Below, piece by piece: positions 50,416 to 58,588 of a stretch of DNA of 64,000 nt. The notes under the pieces were generated by a model. It saw nothing but the letters and a program-made list of their open reading frames with translations. It ran no database searches and was not told the DNA's origin. Source of the DNA: Phycisphaera sp. (GTDB lineage: Bacteria > Planctomycetota > Phycisphaerae > Phycisphaerales > Zrk34); assembly GCA_016125285.1 (NCBI GenBank), contig WGMA01000022.1:1-64000 (forward strand). Reading direction: 5' to 3'. Positions within the stretch are counted from its first letter, which is position 1. The number at the start of each line of letters is the position of its first letter. The position numbers and the translations under genes are program-made.

Positions 50416-51711
50416 TCACTTCGACCGCGCCGCTTCGCGTTGCATCTTCACGCTGCCGCCGACGATCGTGGCGATCGCGCGGCCGGTGACGTTCCACCCA
50501 TTGAACGGGCAGTTGCGAGACTTGCTGGCGAAGTCGTTCACGTCGATCGTGTACGACTCGTTGGGATCGATGATCGTCACGTCCGCGTCGGCGCCGGGCG
50601 CGAGCGTGCCCTTGCCTTCGAGGTTGCACAGCTCGGCGCCGTTGATCGTCATCATCGCCAGCAGCTGCGGCCAGTCGATCGTGCCGGTGTCGATCAGCGC
50701 CTTGATGTACAGCGACAGGGCGCAGTCGAGACCGATGATGCCGAACGGGGCGTTGGCGAATTCGAGTTCCTTTTCCTCACGCGTGTGCGGGGCGTGGTCG
50801 GTGGCGAGCACGGTGATCACGCCGTCCTTGACGCCCTTGAGCAGCGCCTTGATGTCGTCCTTCGTGCGGAGCGGCGGGTTCATCTTCGCGTGCGTGTCGT
50901 AGCCGCTGCACGCCTCGTCGGTCAGCAGCAGGTGATGCGGCGAGACCTCGGCGGTGACGGGCTGCCCGGCCTTGCGGGCGCGGCGGACGATGTCGACGCC
51001 GCCGGCGGTGGTCATGTGCTGGATGTGGTAGCGGCAGCCGATCGAGGCGTTGAGCATCACGTCGCGCTGGATGATCAGCTCCTCGGCGACCGCGGGCCAG
51101 CCGCCGAGCCCGAGCCGCGTAGCGATCGGTCCGGCGTTCATCGCCGCGCCGCCGGTCAGCGACGGCTCCTCGCAGTGCTGCATGATCGGCAGGCCGGTCT
51201 GCTTGACGTACTTCAGCGCCTTCGACATCACCGACGCCGAGGCGACCGCGATGCCGTCGTCGCTGAACGCGACCGCGCCGGCCTTGGCCATCAGGCCGAT
51301 CTCCGCGAGCTCCTCGCCCTTGCGTTCCTTCGTGATCGCGCCGACGGGGTAGACGTTGCACAGGTTCGCCTTCGCGGCCTGCGTGTAGACGAACTCGATG
51401 CGGCCGTCGTCGTCGAGCGCGGGGCGCGTGTTGGGCATGCAGCAGACGGTGGTGAACCCGCCGTTGACCGCGGACGCCGCGCCGGTTTCGATCGTTTCTT
51501 TCTCTTCCTGGCCGGGCTCGCGGAAGTGCACGTGCACGTCGATGAGCCCCGGCGCGACGATGCAGCCCGACGCGTCGATCACCTTGCCGCTTGGCTTGGA
51601 GACTTTGCCGATCTTCTCAACCTTCCCGCGTGACAGCACGACGTCGGTCTTTTCGTCGAGACCCGACGCCGGATCGATCACGCGGCCGTTCTTGATGGTC
51701 AGCGATGCCAT
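50416..51711 (-). CDS. pyrC: Dihydroorotase
   Basis: A 431-aa metal-dependent amidohydrolase of class I that cyclises carbamoyl aspartate in pyrimidine synthesis. The metal-binding DVHVHFREPGQEEKETI, MPNTRPALD, MQHCEEPSL, RYHIQHMTTA and VLATDHAPHT motifs are all present. The start is the ATG at 51711; no ribosome binding site is evident. No other pyr gene is near (pyrB would be expected with class I in some bacteria). Confidence 0.94.
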   Translation of the reverse strand: MASLTIKNGRVIDPASGLDEKTDVVLSRGKVEKIGKVSKPSGKVIDASGCIVAPGLIDVHVHFREPGQEEKETIETGAASAVNGGFTTVCCMPNTRPALDDDGRIEFVYTQAAKANLCNVYPVGAITKERKGEELAEIGLMAKAGAVAFSDDGIAVASASVMSKALKYVKQTGLPIMQHCEEPSLTGGAAMNAGPIATRLGLGGWPAVAEELIIQRDVMLNASIGCRYHIQHMTTAGGVDIVRRARKAGQPVTAEVSPHHLLLTDEACSGYDTHAKMNPPLRTKDDIKALLKGVKDGVITVLATDHAPHTREEKELEFANAPFGIIGLDCALSLYIKALIDTGTIDWPQLLAMMTINGAELCNLEGKGTLAPGADADVTIIDPNESYTIDVNDFASKSRNCPFNGWNVTGRAIATIVGGSVKMQREAARSK

Positions 51712-51813
51712 AGCCGGACAGCGTAACGCGGCGCGATGCGTGGGGAAACCTGCTCTGTCGCGTTCCCCGCGGCGCTGTTCATTTGCCGTACGGCCCTCTA
51801 CGATATTCAGTCG

Positions 51814-52905
51814 ATGCACAAGCCGCTCGAACATCCCGCCGACCGACGTCCGACGATCGGGATCACGATGGGCGATCCCTCGGGGATCGGTCCGGAGATC
51901 GTCGTCAAGGCGCTGGCCGACCCGGCGGTCCGCTCGCTGGCGAAGTTCGTCGTGTTCGGCATGAACGAGCTGCTGGCGTACGCTGCGGACCTGGCGGAGA
52001 TCGAGCCGTACTGGTGGCGGGTGCAGCACGACAGCGCGTGCTCCAACGGCGACCTGCGACACAACGTCGTCGTGCTGGACTACGACGAGTTCACGCTGCA
52101 CGGTCAGGCCGTGGCGCAGGCGACGAGGCAGGGCGGCGAGGCGTCGCTGGCGTTCATCCGCGACGCGATCACCGCGGCGCAGCTCGAGCCCGGCACGCCC
52201 GGTCGCCTCGACGCGATCGTCACCGGCCCGATCTGCAAGGAGTCGTGGGTCCTCGCCGGCGAGAAGCGCTACCCCGGTCACACCGAGCTGTTCCAGGCCC
52301 GCACGCATGCGAAGCGCAGCGTCATGATGTTCTCGTCGCCGCAGCTGAAGGTCGCGCTGGCCACCGTGCACCTGCCGCTGATGCACATCCGCAACGTGCT
52401 GTCGATCGGCAAGGTGTTCGACCCGATCGACCTCGGTCACCAGGCGTGCGTCGCGCTGGGCATCGACAAGCCGCGCATCGCGGTGTGCGGCCTGAACCCG
52501 CACGCGTCGGAGCACGGGATGTTCGGCGAGGAGGAGGAACGCGTGATCGAGCCGGCCATCCGCATGGCGGTCGAGAACGGCATCGACGCGCACGGGCCGT
52601 TCCCCGCCGACACGATCTTCCGCGACGCGATCCGTGGCAAGTGGGACCTCGTCGTGGCGATGTATCACGACCAGGGGCTGATCCCGGTCAAGCTGCTGGC
52701 GTTCGACGAGTCGGTGAACGTGACGCTGGGGCTGCCGATCATCCGCACGAGCGTGGATCACGGCACGGCGTTCGACATCGTCGGCCGCAACCGCGCGAAC
52801 GCCGAACCGATGAAGTCGGCGATCCAACTCGCGGTGCAGATGAGCCGGGTGCGCCGCGCCGAGGCCGAGGCGCGACAGGGCGTCCGCAGCCCCAAGTCCG
52901 CGTAA
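51814..52905 (+). CDS. pdxA: 4-hydroxythreonine-4-phosphate dehydrogenase
   Basis: A 363-aa enzyme of the DXP-dependent vitamin B6 pathway. Seen motifs are PTIGITMGDPSGIGPEIVVK at the start, TGPICKESW, YPGHTELFQ (metal His), CGLNPHASEHGMFGEEE, MYHDQGLIPVKLLAF and the end VDHGTAFDIVGRNRAN. The ATG at 51814 is 9 nt after a TACGAT box (51799-51804) with no ribosome binding site, so it too may be leaderless; an upstream in-frame ATG at 51736 would add 26 non-conserved residues. It is divergent from pyrC. Confidence 0.95.
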   Translation: MHKPLEHPADRRPTIGITMGDPSGIGPEIVVKALADPAVRSLAKFVVFGMNELLAYAADLAEIEPYWWRVQHDSACSNGDLRHNVVVLDYDEFTLHGQAVAQATRQGGEASLAFIRDAITAAQLEPGTPGRLDAIVTGPICKESWVLAGEKRYPGHTELFQARTHAKRSVMMFSSPQLKVALATVHLPLMHIRNVLSIGKVFDPIDLGHQACVALGIDKPRIAVCGLNPHASEHGMFGEEEERVIEPAIRMAVENGIDAHGPFPADTIFRDAIRGKWDLVVAMYHDQGLIPVKLLAFDESVNVTLGLPIIRTSVDHGTAFDIVGRNRANAEPMKSAIQLAVQMSRVRRAEAEARQGVRSPKSA

Positions 52906-52933
52906 TGACCGGTCCCGCAATTCCCGTTACACT
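52905..52933 (+). promoter_or_regulatory. Putative promoter of the EIIA-P-II-antiporter cluster
   Basis: ATGACC (52905-52910) and TACACT (52928-52933) with a 17-nt spacer; the -35 begins at the last base of the pdxA stop codon. Confidence 0.45.
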
Positions 52934-52966
52934 CTCGGTCGCGAACACACCTTCGAAGGGCGAAAC

Positions 52967-53428
52967 ATGAGGCTATCGCAATACATCAAGCCGGAATACT
53001 GCTTCGTGCTTGAGAAGCCGGAGTCGCGCGACGCGCTGCTGCGTGAGCTGGCGGACCGGATCGGTGCGGCGTCGGGCCTCGACGCCGACAAGCTGTACGA
53101 ATCGCTGCTGGAGCGCGAGTCGAAGGGGTCGACGGCGACGCCCGAGGGCGTGGCGCTGCCGCACGCGATGCTCGACGAGATGGAGGGTTCGATCGTGGCG
53201 CTGGCGCGGGTGAAGGGCGGCGTGGATTTTCAGAGCGAGCACGTCGACGCGGTGGACCTGGTGTTCGTGCTGGTCGGTCAGAAGAGCGCGGCGTGGCAGC
53301 ACATCAGCCTGCTGGCGCGCGTGGCGCGGGTGTGTCGCGGCGGCGGATGCCTCGACGGGTTCCGCGAGTCGAAGACGGGTGAGGAACTGTACGAGCGGTT
53401 GATCAAGGAAGACGACCTGCTGGCGTAA
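52967..53428 (+). CDS. PTS EIIA-type (EIIA-Ntr/fructose family) domain protein
   Basis: A 153-aa single-domain protein of the PTS EIIA-2 family. The phosphorylated histidine is in GVALPHAMLDE (about residue 66), with the preceding ERESKGSTATPEG block and the VDLVFVLVGQ strand. Free-standing EIIA-Ntr proteins regulate potassium transport and nitrogen responses rather than sugar uptake (known for E. coli PtsN). The neighbours are a P-II-like protein and three cation antiporter-like genes on the same strand, supporting a regulatory role here by inference. GAAGGG precedes the ATG. Confidence 0.92.
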   Translation: MRLSQYIKPEYCFVLEKPESRDALLRELADRIGAASGLDADKLYESLLERESKGSTATPEGVALPHAMLDEMEGSIVALARVKGGVDFQSEHVDAVDLVFVLVGQKSAAWQHISLLARVARVCRGGGCLDGFRESKTGEELYERLIKEDDLLA

Positions 53429-53487
53429 ACGCAACGCACCCGCGGGGAGAAACGAACGCGAGACCCACGGGCCGGAGATTCAGGAAG

Positions 53488-53835
53488 ATGACCGCTCCAA
53501 CCGAACCAACCAAGCTTGTCGTGATCATTCTCGATCAGCCGCAGCTGATCGACGAGTTGCTGACGGGGTTCCTCGACATCGGCGTGCGCGGTGCGACCGT
53601 GATCGAGTCGCGCGGCATGGGCGCGATCGTGCGGCAGGACATGCCCGTGTTCGCCGGGCTGGCCGACCTGTTCGGCGAGAACACCGGCTCGCGCATGATC
53701 TTCTCCGTGATGCCCGAGTCGCTGATCGATCCGACCACGAAGCTGCTCGAGGAGATCACCGGCCACCTCAATCAGCCCAACTCCGCGATCATCTTCTCGC
53801 TGCCCGTCGAACAGTTCCGAGGGATCAAGCACTGA
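53488..53835 (+). CDS. P-II/CutA-like small signalling protein
   Basis: A 115-aa protein with the ferredoxin-like beta-alpha-beta pattern of the P-II superfamily: TKLVVIILDQPQLIDELLTG, the turn GVRGATVIESRGMGAI (as in the GVxGxTVxxxxGxG of P-II) and VEQFRG at the end. The T-loop lacks the uridylylated tyrosine of GlnB. Such divergent P-II-like proteins bind nucleotides or small ligands and often adjoin transporters. It ends at the edge of a heptamer element. Confidence 0.75.
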   Translation: MTAPTEPTKLVVIILDQPQLIDELLTGFLDIGVRGATVIESRGMGAIVRQDMPVFAGLADLFGENTGSRMIFSVMPESLIDPTTKLLEEITGHLNQPNSAIIFSLPVEQFRGIKH

Positions 53836-53838
53836 CCG

Positions 53839-53918
53839 AACGCGGAACCCGGAGGTCGGAACGCGGAAGTGAGGCGACTCGCCCGGCAACTTCCCCGTTC
53901 CGAGTTCCGAGTTCGGAG
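53839..53918. repeat. Inverted heptamer arrays between the P-II-like and antiporter genes
   Basis: The left arm is AACGCGG, AACCCGG, AGGTCGG, AACGCGG, AAGTGAG (53839-53873). The right arm is TTCCCCG, TTCCGAG, TTCCGAG, TTCGGAG (53891-53918). The consensus arms are complementary. The left arm begins 3 nt after the upstream stop; the last unit of the right arm supplies the GGAG ribosome binding site 8 nt before the ATG at 53927. Confidence 0.82.
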
Positions 53919-53926
53919 AATGATGG

Positions 53927-55294
53927 ATGCGAATCCTGCTGGGTCTGGCCATCCTGATCACGCTGGCGCTGGCGGCGTCGAGTCGCAAGCTGTGGTCGTT
54001 GCGGCGCACGCGGCTCGGCACGGCGCTGACGACCGGCGGGTGGCTGATGATCGCGATCGGCATGATGATCGGACCGCACGGCGCCGAGCTCATCACCCAC
54101 GATCAGCTCGAGGTCGTCAAGCCGCTGATCCTGTTCTGCCTCGGCTGGGTCGGTCTGATGATCGGCCTGCAGGCGCACCGCTCGGTGTTCACGAAGCTGC
54201 CTCCGCTGGTGACGCGCGTGGCGCTGGTCGACGTGGCGCTGAGCGTGCTGTTCGTCGGCGGGGCGACGCTCGCGGTGGTGATGGCGTTCGATCAGCCGCT
54301 GTGGGCGGCGATGCCGGTGGCGCTGGTGATGGGCGTGTGCGGCGTGAGCTGGTCGGCGGAGGTGCGCAGCCTCGCCAAGAGCCCGATGCAGGGCCAGGCG
54401 GTGACCGGCGTGATGCGCGGGGCGTCCGGCCTCGGGTCGATCTTCGCGGTCCTCGCCTACGCGCTGCTGGTCAACTCGTTCGTGATTTCCGCGTACGACT
54501 CGGGCGCGGGCGGGGCGCTGGTGGACACCGCCACCGAGCAGGCGATCACGTGGTCGGTGCTGCGGATGGGCATCGGCATCGGTGCGTCGCTGCTGATCGG
54601 CACGGCGATGGGCGTGCTGGGGCTGTGGCTGTCGAAGCTCGCGGGGCGCGGCGAGGGCGAGTTCCTCGTGGTGCTGCTCGGGCTGGTGTCGTTCACGGCG
54701 GGCGCGGCGGCGACGATGGGCTACAGCGCGCTGTTCGTGTCGATGCTGACCGGCGCGGTGCTGGTCAACCTGCCGGGCAAGGCGTTGGACCGCATCAAGC
54801 GTGTGATCATCGAGGCCGAGCAGCCGCTGGCGATGGTGCTGATGCTCGTCGCGGGCGTGCTGACGGACCCGGCGGTGTTCGTGAATAGGCCGAAGGAGTC
54901 GTGCGCCCTGATCGCGGCGGTGCTCGCGGCGCGAGCGGTCACGAAGCTGGGCGGCTCGCGCTGGCAGGTGCGTCGCGGATTGAAGATCGAGGCGGGGGCG
55001 CCGACGCCGTCGCTCGTGGGACTGATCCGCCAGGCGCCGCTGGCGATCGCGCTGGCGGCGGGCTACGCGCTGTCGCAGGTGGGGCGCGCCGATCAGTCGG
55101 CGTTGCGCGGCGACGAGGTGCTGATGCTCGTGATTGTCTGCGGGCTGATCGCCGAGGCCGGGCCGTTCTTCCACAAGCCCAACAGCCCGGCGAAGCGCGA
55201 TACGCCGCCGGCCAAGCCAACATCGACACCGGCTACCGGCGCGCCGCCGTCTACACCCGACGCGCCGACCGAACCCGAAGGGGGCGCCGCGTGA
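53927..55294 (+). CDS. CPA2-like cation/proton antiporter, first of three
   Basis: A 455-aa membrane protein with about 11-12 hydrophobic helices, resembling monovalent cation:proton antiporters of the CPA2 group (LTTGGWLMIAIGMMIGPHGA, PLILFCLGWVGLMIGLQ, EFLVVLLGLVSFTAGAAATM). It is the most divergent of the three. The last 40 residues are a Pro/Thr/Ala-rich soluble tail without a TrkA domain. It overlaps the next gene by four bases (GTGA). Confidence 0.82.
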   Translation: MRILLGLAILITLALAASSRKLWSLRRTRLGTALTTGGWLMIAIGMMIGPHGAELITHDQLEVVKPLILFCLGWVGLMIGLQAHRSVFTKLPPLVTRVALVDVALSVLFVGGATLAVVMAFDQPLWAAMPVALVMGVCGVSWSAEVRSLAKSPMQGQAVTGVMRGASGLGSIFAVLAYALLVNSFVISAYDSGAGGALVDTATEQAITWSVLRMGIGIGASLLIGTAMGVLGLWLSKLAGRGEGEFLVVLLGLVSFTAGAAATMGYSALFVSMLTGAVLVNLPGKALDRIKRVIIEAEQPLAMVLMLVAGVLTDPAVFVNRPKESCALIAAVLAARAVTKLGGSRWQVRRGLKIEAGAPTPSLVGLIRQAPLAIALAAGYALSQVGRADQSALRGDEVLMLVIVCGLIAEAGPFFHKPNSPAKRDTPPAKPTSTPATGAPPSTPDAPTEPEGGAA

Positions 55295-56670
55295 GGCCAC
55301 TTTGGAGTCTGGTCATCGTGATCGCCCTAGCGGCGGGGGTCGAGGTGCTGGCGCTGACCGGCGAGTCGGCCACCGAGCCCGAATCCGTACGCACCGTCAT
55401 GCTCGTCGGCCTGCTGATGATCGGCGCCTGGCTCAGCGGCATGCTCTGCGAACGCATCCAGGTCCCGGCGATCACCGGCTACCTGCTGTTCGGCGTGTTC
55501 GTCGGACCCAACCTGCTCAACCTCGTCGGCGTCGGGCAGATCACGCCCGGCCCGCACGGCGAAGACCCGCCCATGCAGTTCGCCAGCGACCTGGCCATCA
55601 CGCTCATCGCGCTGACCGCCGGCGGTGAGATCCACCTCAACTCCCTGCGCGGACGCCTCGGCCAGATCGCCGCCGTACTCGCGATGCACATGCTCGTGCT
55701 GATGCTCGGCGTCGTGCTCGCAGTGGTCTTTCTAGCGCCGTACGTGCCGTTCCTCCGGGACATCGGCGGCGCGGCCACGTGGGTCGTCGCGGTGCTCTGC
55801 GCCGTCGTGATGGTCGCCAAGAGCCCCGCGGTGACGATCGCGATGATCAGCGACTACAACGCGCACGGCCCGCTCAGCCAGACCACGCTCGTGATCACCG
55901 TCTTCAAGGACCTCGTGCTGATCGTGCTGTTCGCCACCGTGATGGCGATCGGCAAGGGCGTGCTCGATCCGGACACGCCGATCACCGGCACGTTCCTCTT
56001 CGCCGTTGCGTTTCAGCTGGTCGGGTCGCTCCTGCTCGGCGCGGTGATGGGGCTGGCGATGGCGTATTACGTCGAGGTCGTCCGCAGCCATCTGTCGATC
56101 TTCGTGATCGGCTCGTGCCTGCTGATCGCACTGATCGGCGAGCAGCACGTGCTGATCGCGGGGCACGAGTGTCACTTCAAGCCGCTGCTGATGGCGCTGG
56201 CGGCGGGACTGGTGATGCAGAACGTCTGGCCGAAGAGCTCGGCGCCGCTGTTCACGACGATCGAGCACACGAGCCTGCCGGTGTTCTGCCTGTTCTTCGC
56301 GCTGGCGGCGGCGAAGATCGACCTGCGTGCGCTGGCGACGCTGTGGCCCTGGTCGCTGGGGCTGGTCGGCGTGCGGATGCTGATGACGTGGGGCGGCACG
56401 CGGTTGGGCGTGATGGCGGCGGGGATGCGCGACGACTGGGCCAAACTGCTGTGGCTGGGCATGATCTCGCAGGCCGGCGTGTCGCTGCTGCTGGTCACGC
56501 TCATCACCGAAAAGTTTGAGGACACCACGTGGGCCGAGCCGCTGAAGCAGGTGCTCATCGGCACGATCTTCATCAACCAGATCATCGGCCCGTTCGGGTT
56601 CCGACACGCGCTGCTCGCCAGCGGAGAGGGACGACGCCCGAGCGCGGCGCCGCGGCCGGCGTTCGGATGA
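55291..56670 (+). CDS. CPA2-like cation/proton antiporter, second of three
   Basis: A 459-aa membrane protein starting at the GTG that overlaps the preceding stop. It shows GAWLSGMLCERIQVPAITGY, LLFGVFVGPNLLNLVGVGQ, ITLIALTAGGEI and VMVAKSPAVTIAMISDYNAH, a set seen also in the next gene, so the two are paralogues from a tandem duplication. About 12 helices; no nucleotide-binding C-terminal domain. The substrate (Na+, K+ or H+) cannot be told. Confidence 0.85.
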   Translation: MRPLWSLVIVIALAAGVEVLALTGESATEPESVRTVMLVGLLMIGAWLSGMLCERIQVPAITGYLLFGVFVGPNLLNLVGVGQITPGPHGEDPPMQFASDLAITLIALTAGGEIHLNSLRGRLGQIAAVLAMHMLVLMLGVVLAVVFLAPYVPFLRDIGGAATWVVAVLCAVVMVAKSPAVTIAMISDYNAHGPLSQTTLVITVFKDLVLIVLFATVMAIGKGVLDPDTPITGTFLFAVAFQLVGSLLLGAVMGLAMAYYVEVVRSHLSIFVIGSCLLIALIGEQHVLIAGHECHFKPLLMALAAGLVMQNVWPKSSAPLFTTIEHTSLPVFCLFFALAAAKIDLRALATLWPWSLGLVGVRMLMTWGGTRLGVMAAGMRDDWAKLLWLGMISQAGVSLLLVTLITEKFEDTTWAEPLKQVLIGTIFINQIIGPFGFRHALLASGEGRRPSAAPRPAFG

Positions 56671-56734
56671 CATGGAAAGAGGGGCGTAAGGCGAGGCACA
56701 ACGGACAGGCCGTCGCCGCCGGAGAAATAGCCGT

Positions 56735-58177
56735 ATGCAGATCCTGTTGAGCCTCATCACGCTGATCATCGTCACGCTGCTGACGCTGACGCTGCGCCAG
56801 GCGGACCTGGGCGACGGCGCCGCGGTCAGGCTCGCGATCACGTGCATGACGGTCGGTTTTGTGATGATCGGCGCGTGGCTGACCGGGCGGCTGTTCGACC
56901 GGTGGAAGCTGCCGAAGATCAGCGGCTATCTGCTCTTCGGCCTCGTGGTCGGCCCGAGCTTCTGGTCGGTGCTGATCGAACCGATGCTCGCCGGCTACGT
57001 CGACTCGGTCGCGAGCGGCGTGCTGCCGCTGGTGCCCCGTGAGCAGGTCGAGGGCATGCGGTTTATCAAGGACCTGGCGATCTCGCTGATCGCGATCACG
57101 GCCGGCGGCGAGATCCAGATCAAGTGGCTCGCCGGTCAATTCAGGCGTGTGGCCACGCTGACGTTCGCCGCGGTATTCGTCGTCGGCGCGATCGTCGCCG
57201 GCGTGGTCGCGCTGGCGAGCCTTGCGTTTCCCGTCGTGCCTCTCGCCGACGGCGCAACGCTGGGGGCGACCGAGATGGCGGTGCTGGTGGTCGTGATCGG
57301 CCTGATCGCGTCGGGCAACAGCCCGGCCGTCGCGATCGCGCTGATGTCCGAGCTGCGCGCCGACGGCCCGCTCAGCCGCACCACGCTCGCCGTGACCGTG
57401 TGCAAGGACCTGGTCATCGTCGTGCTGTTCGCGACGCTCCTGGCGGTCGGCAAGGGCCTGCTCGACGAGAACACCGCGGTGTCCGGCCACTTCCTGCTCG
57501 CGGTCGGCGCCGAACTGGGTGGCTCGATCCTGATCGGCGTCGTCACCGGATTCGTGATGGGGTGGTTCGTCACACACGTCGAGCAGCACCTGGTGTTCTT
57601 TATCGTCGGTGCGTGCTTCCTGTTCGCGCTGCTCGGCGAGCAGCACCCGCACCTGACGATCGGCGGAGAGGACCACGCGATCCACCTCCACCCGCTGCTG
57701 ATCGCGCTGGCGGCGGGACTGGTCATGCGGAACTTCCAGCCCGACGAGACCGAGCCGCTGTTTCACACGATCGAGCACATGTCGCTGCCGGTGTACGCGG
57801 TTTTCTTTGCGGTCGCCGGCGCGGAGCTGAACCTCGACGTGTTCACGTCCGTCGCGGCGGTGCTCGGCGTGGTGACCGTGCTGCTGGCCCGCGCGCTGGC
57901 CGTGTGGGGCGCGATCACGCTGACCGGCCGATGGGTGGGCCTCGAGGCGGCGTGGCGCGGCAAGCTTTGGCTCTGCCTGATCCCGCAGGCCGGCGTCACG
58001 CTCGCGCTCGCCACGCTCGCTTACGAAACCTTCGAGTCGACGGCCTGGGCGAAGGGGCTGCTCAGCCTGTTGCTCGGCCTCGTCGCCGTGCACGCGCTCG
58101 TCGGGCCCATCGCGTACCGCTGGGCGTTGATCTCTTCCGGCGAAGCGGGGCAGGGCGATGGCGGGTCCGCGCACTGA
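56735..58177 (+). CDS. CPA2-like cation/proton antiporter, third of three
   Basis: A 480-aa paralogue of the preceding gene (GAWLTGRLFDRWKLPKISGY, LLFGLVVGPSFW, SLIAITAGGEI, ASGNSPAVAIALMSELRADG). About 12 membrane helices. An 'HLHPLLIALAAGLVMRNFQP' helix close to the middle matches its neighbour's 'KPLLMALAAGLVMQNVWP'. GGAG-containing sequence precedes the ATG at 56735, 64 nt after the second gene. Confidence 0.85.
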   Translation: MQILLSLITLIIVTLLTLTLRQADLGDGAAVRLAITCMTVGFVMIGAWLTGRLFDRWKLPKISGYLLFGLVVGPSFWSVLIEPMLAGYVDSVASGVLPLVPREQVEGMRFIKDLAISLIAITAGGEIQIKWLAGQFRRVATLTFAAVFVVGAIVAGVVALASLAFPVVPLADGATLGATEMAVLVVVIGLIASGNSPAVAIALMSELRADGPLSRTTLAVTVCKDLVIVVLFATLLAVGKGLLDENTAVSGHFLLAVGAELGGSILIGVVTGFVMGWFVTHVEQHLVFFIVGACFLFALLGEQHPHLTIGGEDHAIHLHPLLIALAAGLVMRNFQPDETEPLFHTIEHMSLPVYAVFFAVAGAELNLDVFTSVAAVLGVVTVLLARALAVWGAITLTGRWVGLEAAWRGKLWLCLIPQAGVTLALATLAYETFESTAWAKGLLSLLLGLVAVHALVGPIAYRWALISSGEAGQGDGGSAH

Positions 58178-58298
58178 CCGCCCGCGCCGCGGCCTTCACG
58201 TTATCCGAACACGCGCCTTGACCGCCTCGCGTCGCTTTCGCATCATCATCGTGCCGGGCGCAGGTGACCCGGGGGGTAAATCGAAAGCGGAGATTGTC

Positions 58299-58538
58299 AT
58301 GGCAGAGAGCGAGTACGCTGCGTGTCCGAGCTGCAGTGAGCGCAAGGCGACGAAGGTCAGCTTCACGTGGTGGGGCGGCGTCATCGGCCCCAGCCTCTTT
58401 ACGCACGTGAAGTGTGGCGGCTGCGGAACCTGCTATAACGGCAAGACCGGCAAGTCGAACGCCACCGCGATCGTCGTGTACACGATCGTCGTGCTCGCCG
58501 TGTTCGGCACGCTGGGATGGTACGTTTCGACGATCTGA
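58299..58538 (+). CDS. Small zinc-ribbon membrane protein
   Basis: A 79-aa protein with two cysteine pairs, CPSC near residue 9 and CGGCGTC near residue 37, typical of a zinc ribbon, followed by one hydrophobic helix (about 54-75, IVVYTIVVLAVFGTLGWYV). The chosen start at 58299 has GGAG 6-9 nt upstream. Unknown function; it precedes a methyltransferase-like gene. Confidence 0.75.
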   Translation: MAESEYAACPSCSERKATKVSFTWWGGVIGPSLFTHVKCGGCGTCYNGKTGKSNATAIVVYTIVVLAVFGTLGWYVSTI

Positions 58539-58588
58539 GACGGCGTGACGGCAGCGCGCCTCGGCATCGGTCGACACTGGAGTACGAC

